DNA from: Phenylobacterium sp.
GTDB lineage: Bacteria; Pseudomonadota; Alphaproteobacteria; Caulobacterales; Caulobacteraceae
Reading direction: 5' to 3'
DNA length: 64,000 bases
Assembly (NCBI RefSeq): GCF_016793225.1
Contig: NZ_JAEUMN010000169.1
Location: forward strand, 1 to 64,000
Positions 1-9,794 of the stretch are shown in pieces. Below the pieces are notes generated by a model that did not search any database, was not told where the DNA came from, and was given only the letters and a program-made list of their open reading frames with translations. The stretch's first letter is position 1. Each line of letters opens with the position of its first letter. The position numbers and the translations under genes were made by a program.

Positions 1-461
1 TAGCTGGCCAGGCCCACGCCTTCCCAGCCGAAGAACAGCTGCATGAAGTCGTTCGCGCTGATCAGCGACAGCATCGCGAACGTGAACAGCGACAGGTAGG
101 CGAAGAACCGCGGCTTGCTGGGATCGTCCGCCATGTACCCCCAGGAGTAGAGGTGCACGAGCGAGCTCACGGTGGTGACCACCACGAGCATCACCGCCGA
201 CAGGCCGTCCAGCCGGAACGCCCAGTTGGAGACGAAGTCGCCCACGTGGATGAACGGCGCGTAGATGACCGTGAACGGCTCGAGGCCGCCCCACGTCCAT
301 TGGGCGAACACCACCCACGACAGGATGGCCGACAGGAACAGGAAGCCCGTGGTGACGCCGCGGCTGAGATTGTCGCCCAGCCGGCGACCGAACAGGCCCG
401 CGGCGATCGCCCCGATCAGCGGGCCGAACAGGATGACGGTGACGAGGACTTTCGGATCCAC
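1..461 (-). CDS. nuoL: NADH-quinone oxidoreductase subunit L, N-terminal part (cut by window edge)
   Basis: Antiporter-like membrane subunit of complex I that takes part in proton pumping in the inner membrane. Only the first 153 codons lie in the window; the gene continues past base 1. The translation opens VDPKVLVTVILFGPLIGAI, shows several hydrophobic segments, and reaches the conserved QLFFGWEGVGLAS region typical of NuoL. The start is taken as GTG at 461, just downstream of the nuoK stop. It is the last gene visible in the minus-strand nuo operon. Identification is sure; the start codon is inferred. Confidence 0.93.
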   Translation of the reverse strand, partial: MDPKVLVTVILFGPLIGAIAAGLFGRRLGDNLSRGVTTGFLFLSAILSWVVFAQWTWGGLEPFTVIYAPFIHVGDFVSNWAFRLDGLSAVMLVVVTTVSSLVHLYSWGYMADDPSKPRFFAYLSLFTFAMLSLISANDFMQLFFGWEGVGLAS

Positions 462-467
462 TTGCGA

Positions 468-776
468 TCAGCCCTTCATCATCGAGGCGTCGTCCACGGC
501 GATGTCGCCGCGGTTGCGGAAGAAGGTGACGAGGATGGCCAGGCCGACGGCGGCCTCCGCGGCCGCCACGGTCAGCACGAACATCGCGAAGACCTGGCCC
601 GCGAGGTTGCCCAGGAAGACCGAGAACGCCACCAGGTTGATGTTCACGGCGAGCAGCATCAGCTCGACCGACATCAGGATGACGATGATGTTCTTGCGGT
701 TCACGAAGATGCCGAAGACGCCGATCGTGAACAGGATGGCGGCGACCGCCAGATAGTGCGCGAGCCCGATGGTCAT
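468..776 (-). CDS. nuoK: NADH-quinone oxidoreductase subunit K
   Basis: Small membrane subunit of complex I, 102 residues, the usual family length. Three hydrophobic helices are visible. The two membrane glutamates known to be needed for proton transfer are present at E38 (in MSVELMLL) and E74 (in AAAEAAVG). It lies between nuoJ and nuoL, separated from nuoJ by 96 bases that hold two small hairpins and from nuoL by a few bases. Confidence 0.98.
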   Translation of the reverse strand: MTIGLAHYLAVAAILFTIGVFGIFVNRKNIIVILMSVELMLLAVNINLVAFSVFLGNLAGQVFAMFVLTVAAAEAAVGLAILVTFFRNRGDIAVDDASMMKG

Positions 777-784
777 CCGCCTAC

Positions 785-817
785 GCTCCTTCGGAGCTAC
801 GGAGGATCGAGCCTCCG
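785..817. repeat. Two adjacent small palindromes between nuoJ and nuoK
   Basis: The nuoJ-nuoK spacer is 96 bases, long for this tightly packed operon. It holds a 5-bp hairpin (GCTCC/GGAGC, 785-797) followed at once by a 6-bp hairpin (CGGAGG/CCTCCG, 800-817). No T tract follows, so these are not intrinsic terminators. They could be an RNA-processing or stability element, or a remnant of a short intergenic repeat family. No second copy was found by eye in this window. Confidence 0.45.
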
Positions 818-872
818 GTTCGAGAATTCGGGCTCATGGATGCTCGTTCTTCAGAGCCTTGGCGGAGCAGGA

Positions 873-1496
873 TCATTCGCCGATCCCTTCGCCGGGCTTC
901 AGATTGGTGATCCGCATCCCCGTCTTCGGCGTGCGCAGCACCTGGTCCATGATCACCTGCCGTCGAACGCCGGGCTTGTGGCGCAGCGTGAGCACGATGG
1001 CGCCGATCATCGCGACCAGCAGGACCAGGCCGGCCGCCTGGAAGAAGTAGATGTAGTCCGTGTAGAGCACCCGCCCGATCGCCTCGGCGTTCGAGAGCGC
1101 GCTGCCGGCGCCCGAGGCCATCGGGTTCTCGTTGTCCTTGGCGGCGCCCGATCCGGCGACCGTGGCCGAGACCAGCACCATCTCAGCCGCCAGGAAGACC
1201 GCGATCAGCAGGCCCAGCGGCATGTACCGGGCAAAGCCCTGGCGCAGCGCCGCGAAGTCCACGTCGAGCATCATCACGACGAAGAGGAACAGCACCGCGA
1301 CGGCGCCCACGTAGACGACCACCAGCAGCATGGCGATGAACTCGGCGCCCATCAGGACGAAGAGCCCGGCCGCCGAGAAGAAGCTCAGGATCAGCCACAG
1401 CACCGAGTGCACCGGGTTGCGGGCCGAGACCACGCAGAATCCGGCCGCCACGGTCACCGCCGCCATCAGGTAGAATGCGATCGCCTGCAGGGCCAT
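873..1496 (-). CDS. nuoJ: NADH-quinone oxidoreductase subunit J
   Basis: Membrane subunit of complex I, 207 residues with five predicted helices. The N-terminal half carries the family pattern around SARNPVHSVLWLI and GAEFIAMLLVVVYVGAVAVL, where the pi-bulge helix of NuoJ lies. The C-terminal tail is polar. It sits between nuoI and nuoK in the nuo operon, 64 bases downstream of nuoI. Confidence 0.97.
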   Translation of the reverse strand: MALQAIAFYLMAAVTVAAGFCVVSARNPVHSVLWLILSFFSAAGLFVLMGAEFIAMLLVVVYVGAVAVLFLFVVMMLDVDFAALRQGFARYMPLGLLIAVFLAAEMVLVSATVAGSGAAKDNENPMASGAGSALSNAEAIGRVLYTDYIYFFQAAGLVLLVAMIGAIVLTLRHKPGVRRQVIMDQVLRTPKTGMRITNLKPGEGIGE

Positions 1497-1560
1497 TTCG
1501 GCTCTCTAAATCCCCTCGAATTACGCTTGCGGAAGCTGCGGCGGAATCGCGCCGCCTCTC

Positions 1561-2052
1561 CTATCGGTACGGTGCGTCCAGTTCCAGATTCTTCGCGATC
1601 TCCCGCTCCCAGCGGTCGCCGTTATCCAGCAGGCGCTCCTTGTCGTAGTAGAGCTCCTCGCGGGTTTCGACGGCGAACTCCAGGTTCGGGCCCTCGACGA
1701 TGGCGTCCACCGGGCAGGCCTCCTGGCACAGGCCGCAGTAGATGCATTTGACCATGTCGATGTCGTAGCGGGTCGTGCGCCGGCTGCCGTCGGCGCGCGG
1801 CTCGGCCTCGATGGTGATGGCCTGCGCCGGGCAGACCGCCTCGCACAGCTTGCAGGCGATGCAGCGCTCTTCCCCGTTCGGGTAGCGGCGCAGCGCATGC
1901 TCGCCGCGGAAGCGCGGGCTCTGCGGGTTCCGCTCGTGCGGGTACTGCACGGTCTTCTTGGGCCGCACCATGTACTTCATGCCGAGGCCGAAGGCCCCCA
2001 CGAAGTCCATCAGCGCCGCGCCCTTCAGCGCCTGTCCGATCCGGTTCAGCAT
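1561..2052 (-). CDS. nuoI: NADH-quinone oxidoreductase subunit I (2x[4Fe-4S])
   Basis: Peripheral-arm ferredoxin-like subunit that carries clusters N6a and N6b and passes electrons toward NuoB. It has 163 residues, as usual for alphaproteobacteria. Two CxxCxxCxxxCP motifs are visible, at C64/67/70/74 and C103/106/109/113. The start ATG directly abuts the stop of the small lipoprotein gene upstream, so the two are probably translated together. Confidence 0.98.
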   Translation of the reverse strand: MLNRIGQALKGAALMDFVGAFGLGMKYMVRPKKTVQYPHERNPQSPRFRGEHALRRYPNGEERCIACKLCEAVCPAQAITIEAEPRADGSRRTTRYDIDMVKCIYCGLCQEACPVDAIVEGPNLEFAVETREELYYDKERLLDNGDRWEREIAKNLELDAPYR

Positions 2053-2256
2053 CTACTTGTTCTTCTCGCAGGCGTAGTCGTCCAGGTACTGGGCGTCGCC
2101 GTTCCGTTGAAGCTTCAGGGCGCCGCCCTTGTCGGCGCAGGCCCTCTGCGCGGCCTTGATCTCGTCGTAGGTCGCCAGCCCCCCGGCCTTGCCGAAGCCG
2201 GCTCCCCCGCTGCACGCGGTGAGCGCCAGGGCGGCGATCAGTGCGAAGGCCCTCAT
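2053..2256 (-). CDS. Small predicted lipoprotein inside the nuo operon
   Basis: A 67-residue protein with a short signal peptide ending in the lipobox LTAC, so Cys15 would be lipidated and the protein anchored facing the periplasm. The remaining 50 or so residues are polar and include two further cysteines (ACADKGG and YACEKNK) that could form a disulfide. Its start overlaps the nuoH stop by 4 bases and its stop abuts nuoI, so it is cotranscribed and coupled with complex I genes. It is not a standard nuo subunit. Function is unknown; an accessory or assembly role is only inference. Confidence 0.8.
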   Translation of the reverse strand: MRAFALIAALALTACSGGAGFGKAGGLATYDEIKAAQRACADKGGALKLQRNGDAQYLDDYACEKNK

Positions 2257-3332
2257 CCCGGAAGCCCCGTATAGACCCGCCAGCCGGCCACCACCGCGAC
2301 GGCCACCAGAGAGGTCGGCAGGAACACCTTCCAGCCCAGCCGCATCAGCTGGTCATAGCGGTAGCGGGGCACGATGGAGCGGACCATCGCGTTCATGAAG
2401 AACACGAAGAAGGTCTTGGCCGCGTAGAAGAAGAGGCCGTGCAGGCCGACCAGCCACGCGGGCCAGGCGGCCAGGTATGGCGTCGGCCACGGCGCATTCC
2501 AGCCGCCCAGGAACAGCACCGCCATCAGGCCGCTCATCAGGACGATGTTCGCCGTCTCGGCCAGGTAGAAGAGCATGTAGGGCGTCGAGCCGTACTCGAC
2601 GGCGTAGCCCGCCACGAGCTCCGACTCGGCTTCCGGCAGGTCGAACGGCGGACGGTTCGTCTCGGCCAGGCCCGAGATGAAGAAGATCACGCCCATCGGG
2701 AACATGATCAGCACCAGCGGCCAGTTGACGTGCCAGTCCGGGCCGCCGCCGAACATGAACCAATGCCAGAACCCGCCCTCCTGGGCGCGGGTGATCTCGT
2801 TCAGGTTCATGGTGCCGGCCAGCAGGATCACGGTGATGATCACGAAGCCGATCGAGACCTCGTAGCTCACCATCTGCGCGGCCGAGCGGAGCGACCCTAG
2901 GAACGGGTACTTCGAGTTCGAGGCCCAGCCGCCCATGATGATGCCGTAGACGCCCATCGAGCTGACCGCGAACAGGTAGAGGATGCCGACGTTGATGTCC
3001 GAGACCGCCCAGCCCGGCGCGATCGGCATCACCGCCCAGGCGCCGAGCGCCAGGGTCACGCTGATGAGCGGCGCGAGCAGATAGACGGCCTTGTCGGCGC
3101 CGGCCGGGATCACGAGCTCCTTCACCAGGAACTTGCCCAGGTCGGCGAAGGACTGCAGCAGCCCGAACGGCCCCACCACGTTGGGGCCCTTCCGCGCCTG
3201 CACGCCCGCGAAGATCTTGCGGTCGCCGTAGATGATGAAGGCGATCGTCAGCAGCAGGACGACGGTGACGGCCAGGATGTGGGCCACCGTGATGATCGTC
3301 CAGCCGATCGGGGAGCTCCAGAATTCCGCCAC
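2253..3332 (-). CDS. nuoH: NADH-quinone oxidoreductase subunit H
   Basis: Membrane subunit of complex I that forms much of the quinone-binding chamber at the junction with the hydrophilic arm. 359 residues, about eight helices. Family signatures are visible: [21 protein letters not shown] near the N-terminus and [21 protein letters not shown] in the cytoplasmic loop with its run of acidic residues. It lies 4 bases after nuoG and overlaps the small lipoprotein gene by 4 bases. Confidence 0.98.
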   Translation of the reverse strand: MAEFWSSPIGWTIITVAHILAVTVVLLLTIAFIIYGDRKIFAGVQARKGPNVVGPFGLLQSFADLGKFLVKELVIPAGADKAVYLLAPLISVTLALGAWAVMPIAPGWAVSDINVGILYLFAVSSMGVYGIIMGGWASNSKYPFLGSLRSAAQMVSYEVSIGFVIITVILLAGTMNLNEITRAQEGGFWHWFMFGGGPDWHVNWPLVLIMFPMGVIFFISGLAETNRPPFDLPEAESELVAGYAVEYGSTPYMLFYLAETANIVLMSGLMAVLFLGGWNAPWPTPYLAAWPAWLVGLHGLFFYAAKTFFVFFMNAMVRSIVPRYRYDQLMRLGWKVFLPTSLVAVAVVAGWRVYTGLPG

Positions 3333-3336
3333 GCCC

Positions 3337-5376
3337 CTACTCCGCTGCGATCTTGGCCGCGCCCGAGGCGAGCTGGGCGCATTCGGCCATCGTCACGCTG
3401 GCGCGCGCGATGGGGTTGGTGAGGTGGAAGCTGCGCACGGCGCCCGCGAACGGCGCGTCCGAGAGCTGGCCCTTCGCGCCCAGGGCGGCGAAGTCCACGG
3501 CGGCCGGCGTCTCGGCCACATAGCCGATGCGGCCGAAGCTCGGATGGTCGGCGAACAGTTTCGCGCGGAGCTGGTCAAGGCTGTCGTAGGGCAGCGTGGC
3601 GCCCACGCGTTCGCTGAGCGCCCGCAGGATGGCCCAGTCCTCCCGCGCCTCGCCCTTCGGGAACACGGCGCGGAAGCCCATCTGCACCCGGCCTTCGGTG
3701 TTCACATAGAGGCCGTTCTTCTCGGTGTAGGCCGCGCCCGGCAGGACCACGTCGGCGCGGTGCGCGCCGGCGTCGCCGTGCGTGCCGAGGTAGACGACGA
3801 AGGCGTCGGACTTCGACAGGTCGATCTCGTCCGCGCCCAGCAGGACCAGCAGGTCGGCGCCGCCCTTGGCCGCCAGTTCCGCGGCCGAGCGGCCGCCCTC
3901 GGCCGGCACGAAGCCCAGGTCGAGGCCGCCGACCCGGCTCGCGGCCGAATGCAGCACGTTCCAGGTCATGCCGAACGCCTTGGCGACGTCGGCGGCTGCG
4001 CGAAGCACAGCCAGGCTGTCGGGCCGGTTCAGAGCGCCCGCGCCGATCACGATCGCCGGCGCCTTGGCCTCCCTGAGCCGCTTCACGAAGTCGGACTTCG
4101 ACTTCGCGAGGCCCGCGAGCGAGGCCGGGCCCGCGCCCAGATGCTCGTAGCCGTAGGTCAGGTCGGCGGCCTCGCCGACCACGCCCACCCGGGTGGCGCC
4201 CGCCAGCCAGCGCTTGCGGATGCGCGCGTTGAGCACCGGCGCCTCGAGGCGCGGATTGCTGCCGACCAGCAGGATATAGTCCGCCTCTTCAAGGCCCTGG
4301 ATCGACGAATTGAACAGCCAGGTCTCGCGGGCGCCGTGGCCCAGCACCATGCCGTCCTGGCGGCAGTCGAGGCTGGTGACGCCCAGGCTGCCGAACAGGT
4401 CCTTCGCCGCCTTCATGGACTCGGCGTCCTGCAGGTCGCCGGCGATGACGCCGATGCGGTCTGGGTTGGTCGACCGCACCTTGGCGGCGACCACGTCCAG
4501 CGCCTCGGCCCAGGTGGCGGCGCGCAGCTTGCCGTTCTCGCGCACGAAGGGGCGGTCCAGCCGCTGACGCGACAGGCCGTCGACGGCGTAGCGGGTCTTG
4601 TCCGAGATCCACTCCTCGTTGACCGCCTCGTTGATGCGCGGCAGCACGCGCAGCACCGCGGGGCCGCGGGCGTCGACGCGAATGGCCGAGCCCAGGGCGT
4701 CCATGACGTCCACGCTCTCGGTCTTCTTCAGCTCCCAGGGCCGGGCGTTGAACGCGTACGGCTTGGAGGTCAGCGCGCCCACCGGGCAGAGATCGATCAC
4801 GTTGGCGCTCAGTTCGGACGCCACGGCCTTGTCGAGATAGGTCGTGATTTCAACGTCTTCGCCGCGCGAGATAAGGCCGATGTCCGGCACGCCGGCCACC
4901 TCGGTGATGAAGCGGACGCAGCGCGTGCACTGGATGCAACGGGTCATGACCGTCTTGATCAGCGGACCCATGTACTTCTCTTCGACGGCCCGCTTGTTCT
5001 CGGCGTAGCGGCTGTCGTCGCGGCCATAACCCATGGCCTGGTCCTGCAGGTCGCACTCCCCGCCCTGGTCGCAGATCGGGCAATCCAGCGGGTGGTTGAT
5101 GAGCAGGAACTCCATCACCCCGTGGCGCGCCTTCTTCACCATCGGCGTGTCGGTGAAGATCTCCTGCCCCTCGGCGGCCGGCAGCGCGCACGACGCCTGC
5201 GGCTTCGGCGGGCCGGGCTTCACCTCGACCAGGCACATGCGGCAGTTGCCGGCGATGCTCAGTCGTTCGTGGTAGCAGAACCGGGGGATCTCCTTGCCCG
5301 CCAGCTCGCAGACCTGGAGGACGTTCATCCCCGGCTCGAACTCGACCTCGACCCCGTCGACCTTGGCGATCGGCAT
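3337..5376 (-). CDS. nuoG: NADH-quinone oxidoreductase subunit G (Fe-S, molybdopterin-oxidoreductase fold)
   Basis: Largest peripheral subunit of complex I, 679 residues. The N-terminus holds the cluster ligands in order: [2Fe-2S] C34/C45/C48/C63, the His-ligated [4Fe-4S] H95/C99/C102/C108, and a second [4Fe-4S] C147/C150/C153/C197. The rest is the molybdopterin-oxidoreductase-like fold, which binds no molybdenum in this subunit. The length fits the short alphaproteobacterial/mitochondrial form that lacks the extra N7 cluster. It follows nuoF by 6 bases. Confidence 0.98.
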   Translation of the reverse strand: MPIAKVDGVEVEFEPGMNVLQVCELAGKEIPRFCYHERLSIAGNCRMCLVEVKPGPPKPQASCALPAAEGQEIFTDTPMVKKARHGVMEFLLINHPLDCPICDQGGECDLQDQAMGYGRDDSRYAENKRAVEEKYMGPLIKTVMTRCIQCTRCVRFITEVAGVPDIGLISRGEDVEITTYLDKAVASELSANVIDLCPVGALTSKPYAFNARPWELKKTESVDVMDALGSAIRVDARGPAVLRVLPRINEAVNEEWISDKTRYAVDGLSRQRLDRPFVRENGKLRAATWAEALDVVAAKVRSTNPDRIGVIAGDLQDAESMKAAKDLFGSLGVTSLDCRQDGMVLGHGARETWLFNSSIQGLEEADYILLVGSNPRLEAPVLNARIRKRWLAGATRVGVVGEAADLTYGYEHLGAGPASLAGLAKSKSDFVKRLREAKAPAIVIGAGALNRPDSLAVLRAAADVAKAFGMTWNVLHSAASRVGGLDLGFVPAEGGRSAAELAAKGGADLLVLLGADEIDLSKSDAFVVYLGTHGDAGAHRADVVLPGAAYTEKNGLYVNTEGRVQMGFRAVFPKGEAREDWAILRALSERVGATLPYDSLDQLRAKLFADHPSFGRIGYVAETPAAVDFAALGAKGQLSDAPFAGAVRSFHLTNPIARASVTMAECAQLASGAAKIAAE

Positions 5377-5382
5377 CTCGAC

Positions 5383-6696
5383 TTACTCCGCCGCGATCGA
5401 CGCGCCGGCGTAGGAGCCCTTGCGCGCACGATAGGTGTTGATGCGGTCCTCCACCTCATGGCGGAAGTGGCGGAAGAGGCCCTGGATCGGCCAGGCGGCC
5501 GCATCGCCCAGGCCGCAGATGGTGTGGCCCTCGACCTGGCTGGCCACGTCGAGCAGCAGGTCGATCTCGGACATCTCGGCCTCGCCGGTGACCATCCGCT
5601 CCATCACCCGCCACATCCAGCCGGTGCCTTCGCGGCACGGCGTGCACTGGCCGCAGCTCTCGTGCTTGTAGAAGTAGCTCGCGCGGGCGATCGCCTTCAC
5701 CAGGTCGGCGTCCTTGTCGAACACGATCATGGTGCCGGTGCCCAGGCCCGAGCCCCGCGCCTGCAGGTCCTCGTAGGTCATCACCGCGACCTCGGCCTCC
5801 TCGGCCGGGATCATCCGCACCGAGATGCCGCCGGGGATCACGGCCTTCAGGTTGCCCCAGCCGCCGCGCACGCCGCCCATGTGCTCTTCGATCAGCGTCT
5901 TCAGCGGAATGCCGACGGCGTCCTCGACCACGCAGGGCTTGTTCAGGTGGCCCGAGCCCGCGAACAGCTTCGTACCCGTCGACTTCTCGGTGCCGAACTG
6001 GGCGAACCAGTCGGCGCCGCGGCGCAGGATCGTGCCCACGACCGCGATGGTCTCGACGTTGTTCACCGTGGTCGGGCAGCCGTAGATGCCGGCGCCGGCG
6101 GGGAACGGGGGCTTCAGGCGCGGCTGGCCCTTCTTGCCCTCGAAGCTCTCCATCAGGGCGGTCTCGTCGCCACAGATGTAGGCCCCGCCGCCGTGCTGGA
6201 CGCGGACGTCCACGTCGTAGCCCAGGATGGATCCGGGCCCGAGCAGCTTGGCGTCATAGGCCTGCCTGATGGCGGCCAGCAGGCGCTCGCGCTCGTGCAC
6301 GTACTCGCCGCGGATGTAGATGTAGGCGTTGTGGCTGCGCATGGCGCGGCAGGCGATCACGCAGCCCTCGATCAGGAGATGCGGGTCGTTGCGCAGGATG
6401 TCGCGGTCCTTGCAGGCGCCCGGCTCGGATTCGTCGGCGTTGACCAGCAGGTAGTGCGGCCGCTCGCTCTCCTGCTTCGGCATGAAGGTCCACTTCAGGC
6501 CCGTGGCGAAGCCGGCCCCGCCCCGGCCCCGCAGGCCCGAGGCCTTGATCTGGTCGCAGATCCACTCGGGCGTCTGGGCGACCATGTCGGCCGTCCCGTT
6601 CCACGCCCCGCGCGCCTTCGCCCCCTCCAGGCCCCAGTCGCGCTGGCCGTAGAGGTTGAGGAAGATGCGGTCCTTGTCGGCCAGCAAACCGGGCAC
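5383..6696 (-). CDS. nuoF: NADH-quinone oxidoreductase subunit F (FMN, NADH-binding)
   Basis: NADH-oxidising subunit with FMN and cluster N3; 437 residues. The glycine-rich nucleotide/FMN segment [16 protein letters not shown] is at about residues 54-69. A second conserved stretch, [15 protein letters not shown], follows. The [4Fe-4S] ligands lie in [13 protein letters not shown] and the later GHTICGLGD near the C-terminus. It sits between the small membrane protein gene (6698-6907) and nuoG, almost without spacing. Confidence 0.98.
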   Translation of the reverse strand: MPGLLADKDRIFLNLYGQRDWGLEGAKARGAWNGTADMVAQTPEWICDQIKASGLRGRGGAGFATGLKWTFMPKQESERPHYLLVNADESEPGACKDRDILRNDPHLLIEGCVIACRAMRSHNAYIYIRGEYVHERERLLAAIRQAYDAKLLGPGSILGYDVDVRVQHGGGAYICGDETALMESFEGKKGQPRLKPPFPAGAGIYGCPTTVNNVETIAVVGTILRRGADWFAQFGTEKSTGTKLFAGSGHLNKPCVVEDAVGIPLKTLIEEHMGGVRGGWGNLKAVIPGGISVRMIPAEEAEVAVMTYEDLQARGSGLGTGTMIVFDKDADLVKAIARASYFYKHESCGQCTPCREGTGWMWRVMERMVTGEAEMSEIDLLLDVASQVEGHTICGLGDAAAWPIQGLFRHFRHEVEDRINTYRARKGSYAGASIAAE

Positions 6697-6697
6697 G

Positions 6698-6907
6698 TCA
6701 GGAGTCTCCCTTGCGGCCGCGCAGGGCGGCCATGAACCACACCTGGACGGCGAAGCCGCCCACGACCGCCGCGATCACCACGGCGAGCGCCCAGGACTGG
6801 CCCTGGGCGTAAAGCACGATGCCCACGATGGCGACCAGCGCCGCCACCACGTTGGCGATCATCATCACGCTGCGCCGCCGCTTGATGGCCTCAACGTCGA
6901 GCGTCAT
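6698..6907 (-). CDS. Small two-helix membrane protein between nuoE and nuoF
   Basis: 69 residues starting [16 protein letters not shown], with two hydrophobic helices at about residues 16-34 and 38-60 and a basic tail. The start ATG overlaps the nuoE stop (ATGA) and the stop is 1 base from nuoF, so it is firmly part of the nuo operon. It matches no complex I core subunit. Genes of this sort are carried along in nuo operons of related bacteria (my recollection, not checked). Function is unknown. Confidence 0.8.
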   Translation of the reverse strand: MTLDVEAIKRRRSVMMIANVVAALVAIVGIVLYAQGQSWALAVVIAAVVGGFAVQVWFMAALRGRKGDS

Positions 6908-7584
6908 GCGCTCACCTTCGGGGCCTTGCCGGCCTTCGGCGGCAGGTTCGGGATCTTGATCTTCTTGCCCAGCGAGCCGTCGAAGAGTTTCGGGTCGGTC
7001 AGCGTCAGCGGCCCGCCCTCCGGAGCCGAGCCCTGGCGGCCGATTTCCGATCCCGGCGGCGGCCCCTTCCCGGCCGCGAACGCGTCGAGCAGTTTCTCGA
7101 GGCCCTCGGGCGTGAGGTCCTCGTAGTAGCGGTCGTTGATGGCGGCCATCGGCGCATTGGCGCAGGCGCCCAGGCACTCGACTTCCTGCCAGTAGAACTT
7201 GCCGTCCGCCGAGCGATGGTTCTGCGGGCCGATCCGCCGCTTGCAGACCGCCATCAGCGCCTCGGAGCCGCGCGTCTGGCACGGCGTCGTGCCGCACACC
7301 TGCACCAGCGCGTGCGTGCCCACCGGCTCCAGCATGAACATGGTGTAGAAGGTGGCCACCTCCAGCACCCGGATCACCGGCACGCCGAGGAGCTCGGCCA
7401 CCGCGCGGATCGCGGGCTCGGGAACCCATCCCTCCTGCTTCTGGACCAGCCACAGGACCGGCACCATGGCCGACTGCTGGCGGCCCGGCGGGAAGTTGGC
7501 CATCCACTGCTTGGCCGCCTTCAGCGTCTCGGGCGCGAAGGTGAAGCTGGCGGGCTGGTTCGGCGAAAGGCGACGGACGCTCAC
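6904..7584 (-). CDS. nuoE: NADH-quinone oxidoreductase subunit E ([2Fe-2S])
   Basis: 24-kDa-type subunit with cluster N1a, 226 residues, GTG start at 7584. The [2Fe-2S] ligands are in VCGTTPCQTRG and VECLGACANAPM, as in thioredoxin-like ferredoxins. The C-terminal 60 or so residues are a Pro/Lys-rich extension, commonly seen in alphaproteobacteria. It forms an ATGA overlap with the small membrane protein gene downstream and lies 7 bases after the NTF2-like gene. Confidence 0.97.
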   Translation of the reverse strand: MSVRRLSPNQPASFTFAPETLKAAKQWMANFPPGRQQSAMVPVLWLVQKQEGWVPEPAIRAVAELLGVPVIRVLEVATFYTMFMLEPVGTHALVQVCGTTPCQTRGSEALMAVCKRRIGPQNHRSADGKFYWQEVECLGACANAPMAAINDRYYEDLTPEGLEKLLDAFAAGKGPPPGSEIGRQGSAPEGGPLTLTDPKLFDGSLGKKIKIPNLPPKAGKAPKVSA

Positions 7585-7591
7585 GCGGGCC

Positions 7592-7942
7592 TCACTTGCG
7601 GAAGTCCACGCGGGCGATCCGGCCGCCCGCGAGGGTGTAGATGGCGATCACCTGGAAGGCCTCGGTCACGCCGTCGCGGAACACCCGCTCGTGGTCGATG
7701 ACGGTATCCCCCACGCAGATGCGGTTCACCAGTTCGGCCCGGTTCTTCGGGAAGTCGGCGAAGACCTGCTGGTACTTCGCGCGGTAGGCGTCCTTGCCCT
7801 GGAGCGTGACGTCGCCGTTCAGGTCGGCCACCACCACGTCGTCGGCGAAGAACGCGCAGTGCGCGTCCAGGTCCTGGCGGTTGTAGGCCTCCAGCTGCCC
7901 GGCCGCGACGTCCAGCGGCGAGAGGGTCGCGGGCGCGGTCAA
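7592..7942 (-). CDS. SnoaL/NTF2-like protein inside the nuo operon
   Basis: 116 residues of the SnoaL/NTF2-like cone fold. Markers are the opening helix region [26 protein letters not shown], the central [13 protein letters not shown], and the closing strands [17 protein letters not shown]. The best start is TTG at 7942, which overlaps the nuoD stop codon and implies coupled translation. Such folds serve as small-molecule enzymes or ligand binders, and no catalytic set is obvious here. Its place between nuoD and nuoE suggests cotranscription only; a role with complex I is not shown. Confidence 0.82.
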   Translation of the reverse strand: MTAPATLSPLDVAAGQLEAYNRQDLDAHCAFFADDVVVADLNGDVTLQGKDAYRAKYQQVFADFPKNRAELVNRICVGDTVIDHERVFRDGVTEAFQVIAIYTLAGGRIARVDFRK

Positions 7943-9177
7943 CGGTCGATCTCCCCGAACACGATGTCGAGCGAGCCCAGGATGGCGGAGACGTCCGCCA
8001 GCATGTGGCCGCGGTTCATCCAGTCCATGGCCTGCAGGTGCGGATAGCCCGGCGCGCGGATCTTGAGCCGGTAGGGTTTGTTGGTGCCGTCGCTCACCAG
8101 GTAGACGCCGAACTCGCCCTTGGGCGCCTCGACGCAGGCATAGACCTCGCCGGGCGGGGTCCGATAGCCCTCGGTGAAGAGCTTGAAGTGGTGGATGAGC
8201 GCCTCCATCGAGCGCTTCATCTCGCCCCGGGCCGGCGGCGTGATCTTGTTGTTCTCGGCCTTCACCGGGCCGGGCGACTTCAGCAGCGCGTCGCAGCACT
8301 GCATCATGATCTTCGTGGACTCCCGCATCTCCTGCATCCGGCAGAGGTAGCGGTCGTAGCAGTCGCCGTTCACGCCCAGCGGGACGTCGAACTCCATGTC
8401 GTTGTAGGCCGCGTAGGGCTGGCTGCGGCGCAGGTCCCACGGGATGCCCGAACCCCGCACCATCACGCCCGAGAAGCCCCAGGCGATCGCCTCGTCCCGG
8501 GTCACCTTCCCGATGTCGACGTTGCGCTGCTTGAAGATCCGGTTGCCCGTGATCAGGCCCTCGATGTCGTCGCAGATGCGCGGGAAGTGGTCGCACCAGT
8601 CCCGGATGTCGCGGACCAGCGCCTCGGGCAGGTCCTGCCGCACGCCGCCGACGCGATAGTAGTTGGCGTGCATCCGGGCGCCCGACGCGCGCTCGTAGAA
8701 CACCATCAGCTTCTCGCGCTCTTCGAAGCCCCAGAGCGGCGGCGTCAGCGCGCCCACGTCCATGGCCTGCGTCGTCACGTTCAGCAGGTGGTTCAGGATC
8801 CGGCCGATCTCGTCATAGAGCGTGCGGATCAGCAGCGCCCGGTACGGGACCTCGACATCCAGCAGCTTCTCGATGGCCAGGCAGTACGCATGCTCCTGGT
8901 TCATCGGCGCCACGTAGTCGAGGCGGTCCATGTAGGGGATGGTCTGGCCGTAGGGCCGCGCCTCGATCAGCTTCTCCGTGCCGCGGTGCAGGAGGCCGAT
9001 GTGGGGATCGACCCGCTCGACCACCTCGCCGTCCAGCTCCAGCACCAGGCGAAGCACGCCGTGCGCGGCCGGGTGCTGCGGGCCGAAGTTGATGTTGAAC
9101 TTGCGGACCGGAGTCTCGCCTTCCCCGATCGTGCTCGGTAGGTCGGTCGCCGCCGCGGGTGCGTTCTGGCCGGTCAT
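7939..9177 (-). CDS. nuoD: NADH-quinone oxidoreductase subunit D
   Basis: 49-kDa-type subunit lining the quinone pocket next to NuoB, 412 residues. Signatures include [16 protein letters not shown] near the N-terminus (the quinone-side histidine loop), [24 protein letters not shown], and the C-terminal DIVFGEIDR. It overlaps nuoC by 4 bases and the TTG start of the NTF2-like gene. Confidence 0.98.
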   Translation of the reverse strand: MTGQNAPAAATDLPSTIGEGETPVRKFNINFGPQHPAAHGVLRLVLELDGEVVERVDPHIGLLHRGTEKLIEARPYGQTIPYMDRLDYVAPMNQEHAYCLAIEKLLDVEVPYRALLIRTLYDEIGRILNHLLNVTTQAMDVGALTPPLWGFEEREKLMVFYERASGARMHANYYRVGGVRQDLPEALVRDIRDWCDHFPRICDDIEGLITGNRIFKQRNVDIGKVTRDEAIAWGFSGVMVRGSGIPWDLRRSQPYAAYNDMEFDVPLGVNGDCYDRYLCRMQEMRESTKIMMQCCDALLKSPGPVKAENNKITPPARGEMKRSMEALIHHFKLFTEGYRTPPGEVYACVEAPKGEFGVYLVSDGTNKPYRLKIRAPGYPHLQAMDWMNRGHMLADVSAILGSLDIVFGEIDR

Positions 9178-9794
9178 TTCTCAACCTTCTCGTCGCCCGG
9201 CAGCGCCGGCGAGAAGCCCTTCTCCATCCCCTCCCACGGCGAGAGGAAGTCCCAGTTGCGCCATTCGACCGACTTCACGGGCTCGTAGACCACCCGCTTG
9301 AGCTCGTCGTCGTAGCGGACCTCGACGTAGCCGGTCATCGGGAAGTCCTTCCGCAGCGGATGGCCGTGGAAGCCGTAGTCGGTGAGGATCCGGCGAAGGT
9401 CGGGGTGCCCGTCGAAGAAGATGCCGTACATGTCGAACGCCTCGCGCTCGTACCAGTCGGCGGCCGGGAACAGCGACACCACGGACGGCACCGCGGTGTC
9501 CTCGTCGGTCTGCACCTTGAGCCGCACGCGGCGGTTCTTCGTCATCGACAGCAGGTGATAGACGACGTCGAAGCGCAGGGGCCGCTCGGGATAGTCCGCG
9601 CCGGCGAGGTCGATCAGCTGGTGGAAGCCCTGCGCGTGGCGCAGGTAGCTCAGCGCCTCGAGCACCCGGGCGGCCGGGGCCGTCAGCGTCAGCTCGCCGA
9701 ACGCGGTCGATGCGCCGGTGAAGACGCCCTTGGCCTCCTTGCAGATGGCCTTGCCGAGCTTCTCGAGCTCTGTCGCGGTCGCCGGCCAGCTCAT
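9174..9794 (-). CDS. nuoC: NADH-quinone oxidoreductase subunit C
   Basis: 30-kDa-type subunit, 206 residues, separate from NuoD as usual in alphaproteobacteria. The conserved block [31 protein letters not shown] is clear, as is [20 protein letters not shown]. The start ATG at 9794 overlaps the nuoB stop by 4 bases, and the stop overlaps the nuoD start by 4 bases. Confidence 0.98.
   Translation of the reverse strand: MSWPATATELEKLGKAICKEAKGVFTGASTAFGELTLTAPAARVLEALSYLRHAQGFHQLIDLAGADYPERPLRFDVVYHLLSMTKNRRVRLKVQTDEDTAVPSVVSLFPAADWYEREAFDMYGIFFDGHPDLRRILTDYGFHGHPLRKDFPMTGYVEVRYDDELKRVVYEPVKSVEWRNWDFLSPWEGMEKGFSPALPGDEKVEK

Noticed and set aside
153-1751. 532-codon open frame on the plus strand
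   Set aside because: It runs antisense through nuoK, nuoJ and nuoI and is rich in His, Arg, Asp and Gln, a known shadow effect of high-GC coding strands. The minus-strand genes are certain.
3232-6735. 1167-codon open frame on the plus strand
   Set aside because: Antisense to nuoG and nuoF; composition is dominated by Arg, His, Ala and Val and has no domain. A shadow frame.
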